This document shows, in pieces, positions 17,126 through 26,351 of a DNA stretch of 64,000 bases. Position numbers and translations under genes: made by a program. The stretch is from a virus, in IMG/VR virus record IMGVR_UViG_3300047510_001118, positions 62,001-126,000 of that record. One strand, given 5' to 3'. The notes beneath the pieces were generated by a model. It was given only the letters and a program-made list of their open reading frames with translations, did not search any database and was not told the origin of the DNA. Numbering within the stretch: position 1 is the first letter of the stretch; every line of letters starts with the position of its first letter.

Positions 17126-18048
17126 ACAAAGTCCAATCCCATTTTATCAATAAAGGTACGTGTGCGCTTCTCACATAGGAAACAATCTGGAAACTTAAAG
17201 GATAGGATATCACCGTAGTCCATGTCATCCTTGTCTGCTGGAAAGTAGTCTTGCTCGTTCTCAGCGTGAGTATAGCAGGCACTGACCTGTCCCCATTGAT
17301 TGATATAAATCTTTTTAGATTGCATACTACGACATTGTATGGTATATTGTTTTCCATCATTAGGCTCTGGGCGATTCTTAAACAACAACTTGATAGTTTG
17401 CTCCCGGGTCTTAACTGGACGAATGCCTAGTTCCACTTCTTTATTGTAGACGTTTACTCTACGCACACCTTCTGTTTCAACTTTCATTACACGACTAAAT
17501 TGATCAAAGATTGCTTTCATCGCAGGGCTTTCTCTATCCTCAGCATTGTACTCAAATCGTATATGTTGTATCCAATCGTTCTTGCGACCATTTTTACGAA
17601 AAGCAGCCGCATTATCTAATATTTGTTGTAGGTCACTGCCCACACGATACTTGGCATGTATTTCCTGTGTACTTCCGCAAACAGTAAAACAACACATACA
17701 CTTTTCAGGTACGATACTGCCTAACTGTTCCCACCATTCAGTATCGCGTGTATTGCCGTTGGTAAAGATTTCATAATAGATGTCACGACTGTTTAGGTAT
17801 TCAATAAACTTAATAAAGTCTTTGTACATTGTAGGTTCACTGACTACACCCGCAACAAAGAAACGTTTAAGTCCCGTGTATTGATCTAATTGTTTAATAA
17901 TAGTATCAATGTCACGTACATTCTTTTCTACTAGATGATTTGCGTGTTGATAGTTACGAGTACATAGTGGGCAGGAAAGGTTACAGACTCCTGTTAAGTC
18001 CATTTCCATTTCTTCCACTTCACTCTTTTTCATCGTAACCTGCGTCAT
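17119..18048 (-). CDS. radical SAM protein, paralogue trio A (2 of 3)
   Basis: Cluster cysteines 22, 26, 29 (CNLSCPLC) in a 309-aa protein. It keeps VSEPTMYKDF, NGNT plus EWWEQLG, VCGSTQEIH and DWIQHIRFEYN as in its neighbours. The C-terminal part has CYTH and FLCEKR cysteines suited to an auxiliary iron-sulfur domain. Start overlaps the previous stop by four bases. Confidence 0.88.
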   Translation of the reverse strand: MTQVTMKKSEVEEMEMDLTGVCNLSCPLCTRNYQHANHLVEKNVRDIDTIIKQLDQYTGLKRFFVAGVVSEPTMYKDFIKFIEYLNSRDIYYEIFTNGNTRDTEWWEQLGSIVPEKCMCCFTVCGSTQEIHAKYRVGSDLQQILDNAAAFRKNGRKNDWIQHIRFEYNAEDRESPAMKAIFDQFSRVMKVETEGVRRVNVYNKEVELGIRPVKTREQTIKLLFKNRPEPNDGKQYTIQCRSMQSKKIYINQWGQVSACYTHAENEQDYFPADKDDMDYGDILSFKFPDCFLCEKRTRTFIDKMGLDFVC

Positions 18049-18962
18049 CCCATTCGCTCCATACCATTACTTTCTAACATTGTCTTAGTCATGCTTTCGC
18101 ATTCGTAGCAGTAACGATTATTAAATTCAAATATATCGCTGTAGTCGTTGTGATCAAACGTCCTATTGTCATATATTCTATGTAGGAAGCAAGGATGCTC
18201 TCCTCCAAAATTATCAACAAACAAAAATTTTAATTCAAAACTCTTACATTTCATTGAACACTTAGTTCCGCTGTCATATCGTTTAAGGACAGCATTACGA
18301 ATTACATTGTATTTTTCACCCAACTTGCCGGCCATCTTTATATCGTTGTTAGGATCTTTAATTATATTAAACCGTTCTTGATAAGGAGCAGACTCGCAGA
18401 CATACAAATGATTAAATTCTTTAATAATCTTTTTCATGTCATCTGATTCTAGATTATCTTTGTTGTATTCAAAACGGATCAACTGTATCCAGTCGCTGGT
18501 ACATCCCGATTTACGAAATGCTTCAGCATGTCTTAACACTTGTTCTAAACTAGAATTGACACGATATTTTTCGTGTAACTCTTGTGTTGTGCCACAGACT
18601 GTAAACAGCACACGGTCTCTATCTTTAACTAGAGTTCCTAGTTCTTCCCACCACTCTTCTTTGTGTGTGTTAGCATTAGTGTATAGATCAAAACAAATGT
18701 TTCTAGAATTGAGGTATTTTATTAACTCTAAGAATTCTTTGTACATTGTAGGTTCACTGACTGCTCCACTTAGACAAGTGTATTTTAAATTTGGAAAACT
18801 ATCTAGGTGAGCAATCCATTCCTCTAAAGGACGGATGTGCTTGACATTAAGATGTTTAGCATTTTCATAACTTCTAGAACAAAGTGGGCAATCAAGATTA
18901 CAAGTACCCGTAAGCTCAAGTTCCAATTCTAGTATTTCTTCGCGTTTTAATCCAATAGTCAT
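18045..18962 (-). CDS. radical SAM protein, paralogue trio A (3 of 3)
   Basis: Cluster cysteines 21, 25, 28 (CNLDCPLC). AVSEPTMYKEF, TNANTHKEEWW, VCGTTQELH and DWIQLIRFEYN match the other two copies nearly word for word, so divergence after duplication is recent enough to see by eye. C-terminal CFLH and YCYECES supply further cysteines. Different C-terminal halves suggest different substrates for one shared chemistry. Confidence 0.88.
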   Translation of the reverse strand: MTIGLKREEILELELELTGTCNLDCPLCSRSYENAKHLNVKHIRPLEEWIAHLDSFPNLKYTCLSGAVSEPTMYKEFLELIKYLNSRNICFDLYTNANTHKEEWWEELGTLVKDRDRVLFTVCGTTQELHEKYRVNSSLEQVLRHAEAFRKSGCTSDWIQLIRFEYNKDNLESDDMKKIIKEFNHLYVCESAPYQERFNIIKDPNNDIKMAGKLGEKYNVIRNAVLKRYDSGTKCSMKCKSFELKFLFVDNFGGEHPCFLHRIYDNRTFDHNDYSDIFEFNNRYCYECESMTKTMLESNGMERMG

Positions 18963-19573
18963 AGGTATATTATACTGTCAAAGTCTTTCTCTTTAAACAC
19001 TCTCATTTTTGATTCTTCGCTCATTCTGTTATGGTGTTTGGCCAGCATGGCGTGTTTTAATTTGGTAGATAGTATTACTCCATTAATACCTTCTGGATTA
19101 GTAGCCGCAACAAGATGGAACTGTATCTGTGGGTATTTATTGAGGAACGCTTCTAGATTTTTAAAATTGTTATCTGTTACTATTAATAGATACTGTAAAT
19201 TTAATTCTGAATCAATTATTATATCGTCCTCCGGATCTAAGTTCTCGCTACAGTGATATAGGACAGTATCAAAACGAGGCAACAGATCACGATAGCGTTT
19301 GATAAACAGTCCGTTAGTGTTGATGCTAGGACGGCAACCTTTCTTCTCTAGTTCGTCTAGGATGTATTCAATGTCTTTGCGTTTCATACTACCCACTTCA
19401 CCGCCACTGAGTGTTACATTATATCCAGGAATAACTTTATCTAACTTGGCTTTTACTTCATCCATGGTCAGTGTAGGACGATTGTGTGTATCAACACAGC
19501 AATAGTCACAGTGCCAGTTACATACCCATGTAACAACTAATTCAATTTCTCGTTCTTGTGCGTGAATTGCCAT
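18959..19573 (-). CDS. short radical SAM protein, paralogue trio B (1 of 3)
   Basis: I start at ATG 19573, which overlaps the upstream stop as TAATG, giving 204 aa. CNWHCDYC (18, 22, 25) binds the cluster; DTHNRP, SGGEVGS, NTNGLFIKR and YHCSENL are shared with the next two genes. QueE-like in size but with the normal CX3CX2C spacing. No C-terminal auxiliary domain. Confidence 0.87.
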   Translation of the reverse strand: MAIHAQEREIELVVTWVCNWHCDYCCVDTHNRPTLTMDEVKAKLDKVIPGYNVTLSGGEVGSMKRKDIEYILDELEKKGCRPSINTNGLFIKRYRDLLPRFDTVLYHCSENLDPEDDIIIDSELNLQYLLIVTDNNFKNLEAFLNKYPQIQFHLVAATNPEGINGVILSTKLKHAMLAKHHNRMSEESKMRVFKEKDFDSIIYL

Positions 19574-20151
19574 TAGTGCCACCTTGCCACAACTGTGATG
19601 AATTCTTGTAATGATCCTGGATGTACTTTATCTCCGTGTTCATTAAAGAAGTCCATCATTAAGTTTAAGTTAATCTTCTTTTGACTACGCACATCTGGTA
19701 ACAACAGAAACTTAATGTGCGGATAACGTCTAATCATTTCATGTATGCTTCCATCTAAGAAGTTTGTGTTTGTAACTACAAGTCCGTAGGCTACATGATC
19801 TAACTGTAAGTCCGGAAACTCTATGTCGTCGGGCAAGTATTCAACACAATGATAATGTATCTTACCAAACTCGTGTACCAACGGCATATGACGTTTAAAG
19901 AACAGTCCGTTGGTTAATAAATCAATTACACAGTCTTTATTTTTCAAGATGCCAATTATTTCTTCTAACTGTTCACGCTTTAACAGTCCAGGTTCACCAC
20001 CACCAAAGGTAACTTCTGTGCCTGGTTCGATGGCATGTACTCTACGCAGAACTTCTTCGTAAGGCAACTCTGGACGATTGTGTGTGTCTGCTACACAATA
20101 GTCACAGTGCCAATTACACTTATAAGTTAAAGGAAGTTCTATTTCTTTCAT
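19573..20151 (-). CDS. short radical SAM protein, paralogue trio B (2 of 3)
   Basis: 192 aa, the smallest radical SAM protein here. CNWHCDYC at 12-19, DTHNRPELP, GGGEPGLL (SAM-binding GGE), LTNGLFFKRH and YHCVEYL align with both neighbours. It must be close to the minimum for a SAM barrel. Coupled by four-base overlap to the upstream copy. Confidence 0.87.
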   Translation of the reverse strand: MKEIELPLTYKCNWHCDYCVADTHNRPELPYEEVLRRVHAIEPGTEVTFGGGEPGLLKREQLEEIIGILKNKDCVIDLLTNGLFFKRHMPLVHEFGKIHYHCVEYLPDDIEFPDLQLDHVAYGLVVTNTNFLDGSIHEMIRRYPHIKFLLLPDVRSQKKINLNLMMDFFNEHGDKVHPGSLQEFITVVARWH

Positions 20152-20816
20152 CTCAGTGCTTTTAATTTCCGTATATCATTTACTTCTCTACAGGTCGTAA
20201 TCAAATGTATGTAACTGTTTGGATCAATACGATCTTTAAATTCTTGATACACTTTAAATCCGTTTGTTCTACTAAGTCCTTTGCCAATAACGTTATCTGC
20301 GCCAAATACTAAAAATTTAATATCTGGATACTTGTTGATATAGTATTCTAATCTATTCATAGTATCATCGGTGATTACTAATTGGAAGTCTATCCTAGAC
20401 TGTTCAACATAATTTGGAATCCATATTTCATCGTCATCCAGGTGCTCACTACAGTGATATAAAAAACTATCAGGTATATGGCAAAGGTTACGATGCTTTT
20501 TAAAAAATGTACCATTGGTGTTTACATTTATGAAACAGCCCTTGTCTTTCAATGTAGTCAGTAGCCAAAGCATTACTTCTTTGTTTAATGTTCCGGGCTC
20601 ACCGCCTGTAATGGCCACATCTGCTCCCTGAGGTATCTTATCTACTTTCTCTTTTAATTGCTCAATCGTTATATCTTTTCTATTATGTGTATCTTCACTA
20701 CAGTAATCGCAGAACCAATTACATTTGTAAGTCACATAGAGAGTATAGGAATTGGCTCCGTCTAGGCCTCCTTGAAAGAACTCGTAGTTTTCGTGTAGAT
20801 TATTCCCAGCAATCAT
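20148..20816 (-). CDS. short radical SAM protein, paralogue trio B (3 of 3)
   Basis: I use ATG 20816 (222 aa); a longer frame to 20903 would overlap the SDR gene by 104 bases. CNWFCDYC at 32-39, EDTHNRKD, TGGEPGTL, NTNGTFFKKH and YHCSEHL match trio B. A 30-residue N-terminal extension (FFQGGLDGANSY) is unique to this copy and could be a substrate or partner site. Confidence 0.86.
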   Translation of the reverse strand: MIAGNNLHENYEFFQGGLDGANSYTLYVTYKCNWFCDYCSEDTHNRKDITIEQLKEKVDKIPQGADVAITGGEPGTLNKEVMLWLLTTLKDKGCFINVNTNGTFFKKHRNLCHIPDSFLYHCSEHLDDDEIWIPNYVEQSRIDFQLVITDDTMNRLEYYINKYPDIKFLVFGADNVIGKGLSRTNGFKVYQEFKDRIDPNSYIHLITTCREVNDIRKLKALR

Positions 20817-21432
20817 ATACTCTTCCGTTCTGTGTATCGCCAAATATGTGTTCGTAAACTGTGTTAAATTGTCTGTGATACTTTTCTTTGTCTTCATAGT
20901 CAAACATAGGACTCACTGAACTAACATTTACACCTTTGTCGTTATGTTCAGCCAAGGCTAACATTAACTGATGTTGATAGGCTTTGCCGCCATAATATCC
21001 TAACTTGTCTAAACCAAAACTACGTTCTCTATCGTAAATTACATCAGTGGTCATGAACACAATTTTAGATTGACTGTTCATTTTCTTTAATGCTTCTATG
21101 GATAACGTGTGTGGTATAATTGTCTGTACATAAAATCCCTGTATGTATAACTTTTCTTTTATTATTCCTTTGCTGGTAAAAGAGTCAGGTTCATTGGGAT
21201 ATCCTTTATAAGCAGAGTTGTATAATAAAATATCAATTGTATCTAAGTCCTCTGTTACGGTATTAAATTTAACAACCGCATCTTCCGCAGTTAAGAATGT
21301 TAAAGTCGCATCAGTATCGTTGCCAGTCCTATGAGATAGTACACGAACAGCATGTCCGTTGGACTTTGCTTGGCGAACAAAGTCGTTACCAAATTGTCCA
21401 AACCTACTGCCGCCGACTACAACAATATTCAT
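20800..21432 (-). CDS. short-chain dehydrogenase/reductase-like protein
   Basis: N-terminal VVVGGSRFGQFGNDF is a Rossmann beta-alpha-beta start; LLYNSAYKG resembles the NAG region and YYGGKAYQ gives the YxxxK catalytic pair, with a TTD before it. 210 aa is short for the family. It lies within the radical SAM run and likely oxidises or reduces an intermediate of the same pathway. Confidence 0.72.
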   Translation of the reverse strand: MNIVVVGGSRFGQFGNDFVRQAKSNGHAVRVLSHRTGNDTDATLTFLTAEDAVVKFNTVTEDLDTIDILLYNSAYKGYPNEPDSFTSKGIIKEKLYIQGFYVQTIIPHTLSIEALKKMNSQSKIVFMTTDVIYDRERSFGLDKLGYYGGKAYQHQLMLALAEHNDKGVNVSSVSPMFDYEDKEKYHRQFNTVYEHIFGDTQNGRVYDCWE

Positions 21433-22454
21433 TTGTAGTATCCTTGTCTATAGAAGTTTACCTGATCAATCTTTTCGCCAGGTTCGGGTCTCAGTGTTAC
21501 ATTCTTAATCTGTTTCTCTACACCGTCACAGATATAGTAATGCTTACAGTTTAAACAGTCTTTGGTTTTATAATAAGTTCTATTGCGTTTGAATGCCGCC
21601 GCATCATACAGAGCCTTGTGTGGGTCCGCACGATACACCTGTGGATCTATGTCACCATTGTACACAGCAATATTCCAATCGTAGATGTCATAGATATGTT
21701 GATAGTAATTACAGACATACTGCTCATAGCCCTTCATAAAACAATAGGGCGTGTATCGAACATTGATCTTCTCTACAATATCTTTAAGTAAGTCTATGGC
21801 CTGATGTACATAGGGAGTAACTTCAGCATAGTCTATGGTTTCCTGTGCGCCAGCATCGTCCCAATAGTTCAGTGTTAGGAAGTTTACTTCAAATGGTTTG
21901 AGTTCTTTGACTAGCTCAACAAACTTAGTAGGCAAGCTCTTATAATTCTTATGTGTGACTGTACAGTTAACTCTAACCAACACTCCTAGTTCGTGTGCGT
22001 TTTTAATTGCCTGTACAATGTTCTCAAAGCCTTTGCGATGTCCTACTAGGATGTTGTGGCTTTCTTTATCATAGCCGTGTACTGAGAACAGTATTTCTTC
22101 TAAGCCGTGCTCTTTGCTTTTACGTAAGAACTCTTTGTCGGCAAACTTGTAGCCGTTGCTCAGTGTGCTGACCTTTAGTCCTTTACTCTTACAGTAGTCC
22201 AGTATGTCAAACCATTGCTTGTGTATACTACTTTCTCCGCCACTGAGATCTGCTTCTTTGATGCCGCAGGCTACAAGATAGTCTATTCGTTGTCGTATGG
22301 CATCGAACTCAGTTACATCATTTAACTGTGTTTTGTAATAGCAGAATTCGCAACGATAGTTACAGTGAGTGCCAGTGTCTAACTTGGCACGTTCACAGAT
22401 TGGTTCGTCACGGTCTATCTGTAACTTGTTGCTGAGTTCGTTGTAAAGTCTCAC
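21429..22454 (-). CDS. radical SAM protein with SPASM-like end (341 aa)
   Basis: CNYRCEFC at 31-38, LSGGESSIHK for SAM binding, TLSNGYKF, and LFSVHGYDKESHN. The C-terminal KDCLNCKHYYICDGV matches the CxxC-x5-CxG ending of SPASM/twitch domains, which hold auxiliary clusters and often act on peptides. Its start overlaps the upstream gene by 47 bases. Confidence 0.87.
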   Translation of the reverse strand: MRLYNELSNKLQIDRDEPICERAKLDTGTHCNYRCEFCYYKTQLNDVTEFDAIRQRIDYLVACGIKEADLSGGESSIHKQWFDILDYCKSKGLKVSTLSNGYKFADKEFLRKSKEHGLEEILFSVHGYDKESHNILVGHRKGFENIVQAIKNAHELGVLVRVNCTVTHKNYKSLPTKFVELVKELKPFEVNFLTLNYWDDAGAQETIDYAEVTPYVHQAIDLLKDIVEKINVRYTPYCFMKGYEQYVCNYYQHIYDIYDWNIAVYNGDIDPQVYRADPHKALYDAAAFKRNRTYYKTKDCLNCKHYYICDGVEKQIKNVTLRPEPGEKIDQVNFYRQGYYK

Positions 22455-23271
22455 GTTCTATCTCTTGGTATTGTTGATCAACTGGCACAGGATTGATCAT
22501 ATATTTCTTTTTACTTTCGGCCATTAGTTTAAAACTGCTGATGCTTTCCTTGTAACAGGTTCTACTAAAACTACTACAGTGTTTGACACAGATGCTTTGA
22601 CTGTCAAAAAACTTGTAGCGTATTGGATCTGTCAGTGCGTCTTTTAATGATGTATTGTGTAAGTTAGCAAAGGCTACCCTATCGTTAGGTGGTGTGTTGT
22701 CTTTGACAAACTTACAGAATACTACATCGCCATTGGCCATAATCTTAGGCATACTATGGAAGTGGCATTTGAGTTTAGGATCAAACTCTTCTGTTATCTT
22801 TGTGCCTGTGTAGTTAAACTCGTAACCATAATCTCTACGCTCTAGTTTATATTGTATGCCGTTAGCATCTAATTCTTCTAAACGTTTATGTACAATATCA
22901 AATAGATTCTTATCCATTGCTGTTAGTTCTTTGAAACGAGCAGGAGTATCTCCGTAGTAACTGACACAGAGTTTAATATTGTTCATAGGAACTTCTGCCA
23001 ACTTACGTACATTAACTGCGGTAACATTAGTAAACACAATGGTATACTTCATATGTTCGTTGAGGAACGCTAACATTTCATAGATGTCAGGATGTAAGAA
23101 TGGCTCTCCCTTTGCGGGGATAAGATCTATTTCAGTAATGCCCATTTCCTTTGCTTCAAGTATTATTCGTTTGAACAAGTCCAACGGCATATACTTTGGT
23201 TCAGTAATGTCTTTGGCTTTACAAAAATAACACTTGAAGTTACAGTACTCTAGGATCTCTACAACAATCAT
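22408..23271 (-). CDS. radical SAM protein with SPASM-like end (287 aa)
   Basis: The cluster site is very close to the N-terminus (CNFKCYFC, 10-17). PAKGEPFLHPD replaces the GGEP motif, and VFCKF ... CVKHCSSFSRTC gives a SPASM-type cysteine set near 235-250. The last 30 residues are charged and extend beyond the fold. Substrate unknown. Confidence 0.86.
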   Translation of the reverse strand: MIVVEILEYCNFKCYFCKAKDITEPKYMPLDLFKRIILEAKEMGITEIDLIPAKGEPFLHPDIYEMLAFLNEHMKYTIVFTNVTAVNVRKLAEVPMNNIKLCVSYYGDTPARFKELTAMDKNLFDIVHKRLEELDANGIQYKLERRDYGYEFNYTGTKITEEFDPKLKCHFHSMPKIMANGDVVFCKFVKDNTPPNDRVAFANLHNTSLKDALTDPIRYKFFDSQSICVKHCSSFSRTCYKESISSFKLMAESKKKYMINPVPVDQQYQEIERETLQRTQQQVTDRP

Positions 23272-24164
23272 ATTATACCTTTAAGTATGTTCACAAGGTC
23301 GTCACTGGGTCTTAGACACAGACTATCAAAGTCGTTTTCTATATCCCAGTTGCGCCAGTACAATCCGCGATCCTCGTCCCAATAATCGATATTGTGGAAA
23401 ATTACGGATTTACCGTAATATTTACATTCTGCTATGAACCTGGGACTACAATCCCATTTACGCTTAACTGGAGTATAGACGTAAGTGCCAAACTGTTCAA
23501 ACAAGTCGTTCACAGGAGGAATTACAAAAGTAAATCCATTTATAGATTTAGGCATATTCTCTTTGTTTGTTATAACTAGGATGTCATTGCCGTACTGCGT
23601 TAGTTCTTCATAGGAGTCTAACTGTCTACAGTTCTTAGTAGCATAGACCAACACTGAATCCTTACTAGGACCCAGTGTTTTTAATCTATCAAATAGAATC
23701 TTCTTTTTATAATTGACACCGTTTTTCTTTACAAGTTCGTAGACGCGATTGTCTTGTAAGATCCATACATTATCTTTGTCGTTGTCTTTGATTTCTTTAT
23801 TGCCGCAGGCAAAGTAAAAGATGTTATCAAATAACAGTGTCACCGGCCGCATATTAACTATGCCGCCGTCTGTGAATATTATGTTGCGTCCCTTGACCAA
23901 TGTAGGTCTATTGGCAAACACTGTGTTAGATTTGATATCCTCTATCTCTTCGTCTGTGAAATTGTATTTGCCACGGATACTGGATTCAAACGTTGGCCAG
24001 TCAATGTCTTCGCAGAGCAGTACTCCAACTTTGAAATCATTTCTTAGAGTAAAGTAATAATCTATAACTTCATAGGTGTGTCCACAGATGCCATGATTGT
24101 TATTGCTCCAAGAGTAACTAAGCCAAAGATCATAGGAGTCGTCTAACTGTGTTATCTTAGACAT
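23268..24164 (-). CDS. possible GT-B-like glycosyltransferase (298 aa)
   Basis: Alternating hydrophobic strands and the C-terminal CSPRFIAECKYYGKSVIFH recall the nucleotide-sugar site of GT-B transferases (PRxxxEAxxxG). No DxD. Together with the next upstream gene, which overlaps it by 13 bases, it could form the two halves of a transferase. This is a weak call; the genes are real but the activity is inferred. Confidence 0.5.
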   Translation of the reverse strand: MSKITQLDDSYDLWLSYSWSNNNHGICGHTYEVIDYYFTLRNDFKVGVLLCEDIDWPTFESSIRGKYNFTDEEIEDIKSNTVFANRPTLVKGRNIIFTDGGIVNMRPVTLLFDNIFYFACGNKEIKDNDKDNVWILQDNRVYELVKKNGVNYKKKILFDRLKTLGPSKDSVLVYATKNCRQLDSYEELTQYGNDILVITNKENMPKSINGFTFVIPPVNDLFEQFGTYVYTPVKRKWDCSPRFIAECKYYGKSVIFHNIDYWDEDRGLYWRNWDIENDFDSLCLRPSDDLVNILKGII

Positions 24165-24940
24165 GCTCGCACCATAGGACAGTTTTCTGTGAGAGTATAG
24201 TTACCTAGTCCGTTGACAACTATATCGTTGTAGCGTAATTGTATCGAGTCAGTGTTGAGATTGTAGGGTTCTTCTACAGTCACAGTCTTACCATAAAAGA
24301 ATCCTTCTGGTATGATCCTGTTGTTGGTATCTCTGACTACATGGATGTAATGAACAGCATCAATTTGATCAAATAGATCTCCAATGCCTGTATGTTGTTT
24401 TTTTAATAAGATAGGACGATTGAATTGTGTCTTTAATCTTTCATATTCATAGCGTATGTACTTTGGATCAAGACAACTGACAAATACGCCAGATTGACTC
24501 TTACAGGGTCTGAATATTTCAAAGTTTAATTTTAAGATACATTCTACATCGTAGCGTTGATATGGATACAATCCATAGTAGGTAACTGTGCGATTATTCT
24601 TATAACGAAACATCTCGTGTGTGTCATTGCTGAAACAATGTATTTCGTTGGTTAAGAATTCTTTACAGTCATAGAAAGTGTTTACATCGAGGATGAGTGT
24701 ACGATCAAGATTGAGTTTATATAACTCAACTAAGGTAACTGGAATTATGTTGTCAACTACAGTGTCGTATTTTGCCGTAAGGATTTCAACGACTAGTTCT
24801 AGATCCTTTGCGTCTATACCAACAATATAAAACTTTGCGTCAACATACTTTCTTAGAAATTTAAAGTATTCGAAACAGTAAAACAATGTTCCGTTGATCT
24901 TATTGTGTGGTTTAAACTTGTATACAACACCATAGTTCAT
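24152..24940 (-). CDS. phage protein, possibly a glycosyltransferase partner (262 aa)
   Basis: Aromatic-rich alpha/beta protein with LILDVNTFYDCKEFL in the middle and NGLGNYTLTENC near the end. No firm motif. The order and overlap with the GT-B-like gene suggest joint function. Start ATG 24940 lies three bases after the upstream stop. Confidence 0.6.
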   Translation of the reverse strand: MNYGVVYKFKPHNKINGTLFYCFEYFKFLRKYVDAKFYIVGIDAKDLELVVEILTAKYDTVVDNIIPVTLVELYKLNLDRTLILDVNTFYDCKEFLTNEIHCFSNDTHEMFRYKNNRTVTYYGLYPYQRYDVECILKLNFEIFRPCKSQSGVFVSCLDPKYIRYEYERLKTQFNRPILLKKQHTGIGDLFDQIDAVHYIHVVRDTNNRIIPEGFFYGKTVTVEEPYNLNTDSIQLRYNDIVVNGLGNYTLTENCPMVRACLR

Positions 24941-24942
24941 TA

Positions 24943-25560
24943 TCAGAAGTTTGCGTAGAATCGCTCTAAGAATCGCTCTTCTATGGCTTTGATTTCTTCA
25001 ACTGTGGTAGCCGCACGTATTTCATTTCTAAATGCCGTGAACTTACGTTCTAAGTGTGCCACTGCTTCAATTTCGTCTTTGTAGTTGAGATAATCTTCTA
25101 ACTTGGCGATTAGTTTTTCGTCGCCAGTTTCTAAAATTTCTAGATACTTTTCTTCACGATTTTCATTAGTGATAAAATATCCGTTGGCGGCCATGTCGTT
25201 GTTTAATACAATAAATCCGTACATGGCAAAGCCGCTGATCTTAGATAGTTCTGGAGTTACCAGCATACGTATTTTGACTACAGACGCATCTCTGGCTTCT
25301 TGAATTGGATCTGTTTCTTTTAGATCAATGACATCAAACTCTCCAGGTAATACTTCTCCTGTCTGTAGAGTCTTGTGGATGTGTACTCGCTTGCCTTCCA
25401 TCAGTGCCTGTTTGATCAACTGATGGCTCATGTAAGAAAGACGCAGAATCTTTTCGTCTTTGTCTGCTTGATTATCTAGTGTGTTTTGAGTTACGTTTGT
25501 TACAAACCAATGTGTGCCACGGTCTTGTACTGTGGCTAAATCATATATGATGCTACTCAT
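24943..25560 (-). CDS. phage protein of unknown function, next to fibre-like protein (205 aa)
   Basis: An acidic, helical C-terminal half (residues 135-205) suggests a coiled coil; the N-terminal half is mixed alpha/beta with SKISGFAMYGFIVLNNDM. It starts two bases after the fibre-like gene's stop. A chaperone or assembly partner for the fibre would fit the position, but nothing in the sequence proves it. Confidence 0.75.
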   Translation of the reverse strand: MSSIIYDLATVQDRGTHWFVTNVTQNTLDNQADKDEKILRLSYMSHQLIKQALMEGKRVHIHKTLQTGEVLPGEFDVIDLKETDPIQEARDASVVKIRMLVTPELSKISGFAMYGFIVLNNDMAANGYFITNENREEKYLEILETGDEKLIAKLEDYLNYKDEIEAVAHLERKFTAFRNEIRAATTVEEIKAIEERFLERFYANF

Positions 25561-25561
25561 C

Positions 25562-26350
25562 TTATTCCTTTACTGTTGTTGGTTCGCTCCAAAGTTCTCC
25601 GTTGTTAGGTAGTCTGTCGTAGTGTACTCTAAAGAACCCTTGCTCATCGATTTCAACAGCATGAGAGTATTCGCTTTGTAATATCTCTCCAGCCATAACA
25701 CCGATATACTTTGTTTCAGGATCCCATGTATAAGTGTAACTGTAGATATTAATTCCTTCACGTGTGCCAAGGAATTTGATGTTTTGTTTTAGACGCTCGT
25801 CACTGTAGTTACAGCCGCAGTCTCTGTGGCAGTTACATACAGCATTACAGGTACAGTCTGAGTTACAAATACAATCTTGACGCATGATGTTGTATTTGTC
25901 ACGTAGAGCAATCCAGTGACTGTCGTCAATTAGTGCGCCTGAGCTATAACTATTGGCAGGAGTCGTAGCATCTGCCGGGTTAGTATACACAGCCGCGGTG
26001 CTACCTACAGGCTCAGTAACGTTATTTGTCTGTTGAACCATTAATTCTAAATCGTTAATCTGTGCGGCGGAAATAACAGTGCTAGTGCCGAACGCACTAG
26101 TTTGGCGATTAGCAACACCGCTGAAATGATTAACTGTTCCGCTGTTAGTTGTATGTGTTTTATAGCGGTCTAATTCTGCATTTATTTTACTACGTAAATC
26201 TTCGATATCAGCCGCAGTAACACGACCTGTGGTTACAGCAAATTCTGTACTAGATGACAATGGTCTGTTTGTAGAGCAGGCTCCACGATGATTTGAACAG
26301 GTTGTTGTTCCTGAACTATTTAAATTACAAAATGTTCCGCTACAAGCCAT
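25562..26350 (-). CDS. fibre-like protein with (CxCxxx)4 stretch and S74 chaperone
   Basis: Three parts are visible. Residues 1-30 have Cys-3, 8, 18 and 25. Residues 35-155 are a Thr/Ser/Asn-rich body. Residues 160-180 hold eight cysteines in a strict hexad, C-x-C-x3 four times (160/162, 166/168, 172/174, 178/180). Directly after comes SDERLKQNI (183-191), the start of an intramolecular chaperone/peptidase S74 domain, whose Ser and Lys cut the chain just before it. After self-cleavage the cysteine hexads would be the new C-terminus of a trimeric fibre. The gene is flanked by a SPASM radical SAM gene one base upstream. Metal binding, disulfides or thioether modification are all possible; none is shown. 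Confidence 0.85.
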   Translation of the reverse strand: MACSGTFCNLNSSGTTTCSNHRGACSTNRPLSSSTEFAVTTGRVTAADIEDLRSKINAELDRYKTHTTNSGTVNHFSGVANRQTSAFGTSTVISAAQINDLELMVQQTNNVTEPVGSTAAVYTNPADATTPANSYSSGALIDDSHWIALRDKYNIMRQDCICNSDCTCNAVCNCHRDCGCNYSDERLKQNIKFLGTREGINIYSYTYTWDPETKYIGVMAGEILQSEYSHAVEIDEQGFFRVHYDRLPNNGELWSEPTTVKE

Positions 26351-26351
26351 T

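Noticed and set aside
20148-20903. Longer start (20903) for the radical SAM gene
   Set aside because: It would overlap the dehydrogenase-like gene by 104 bases; ATG 20816 leaves 17.
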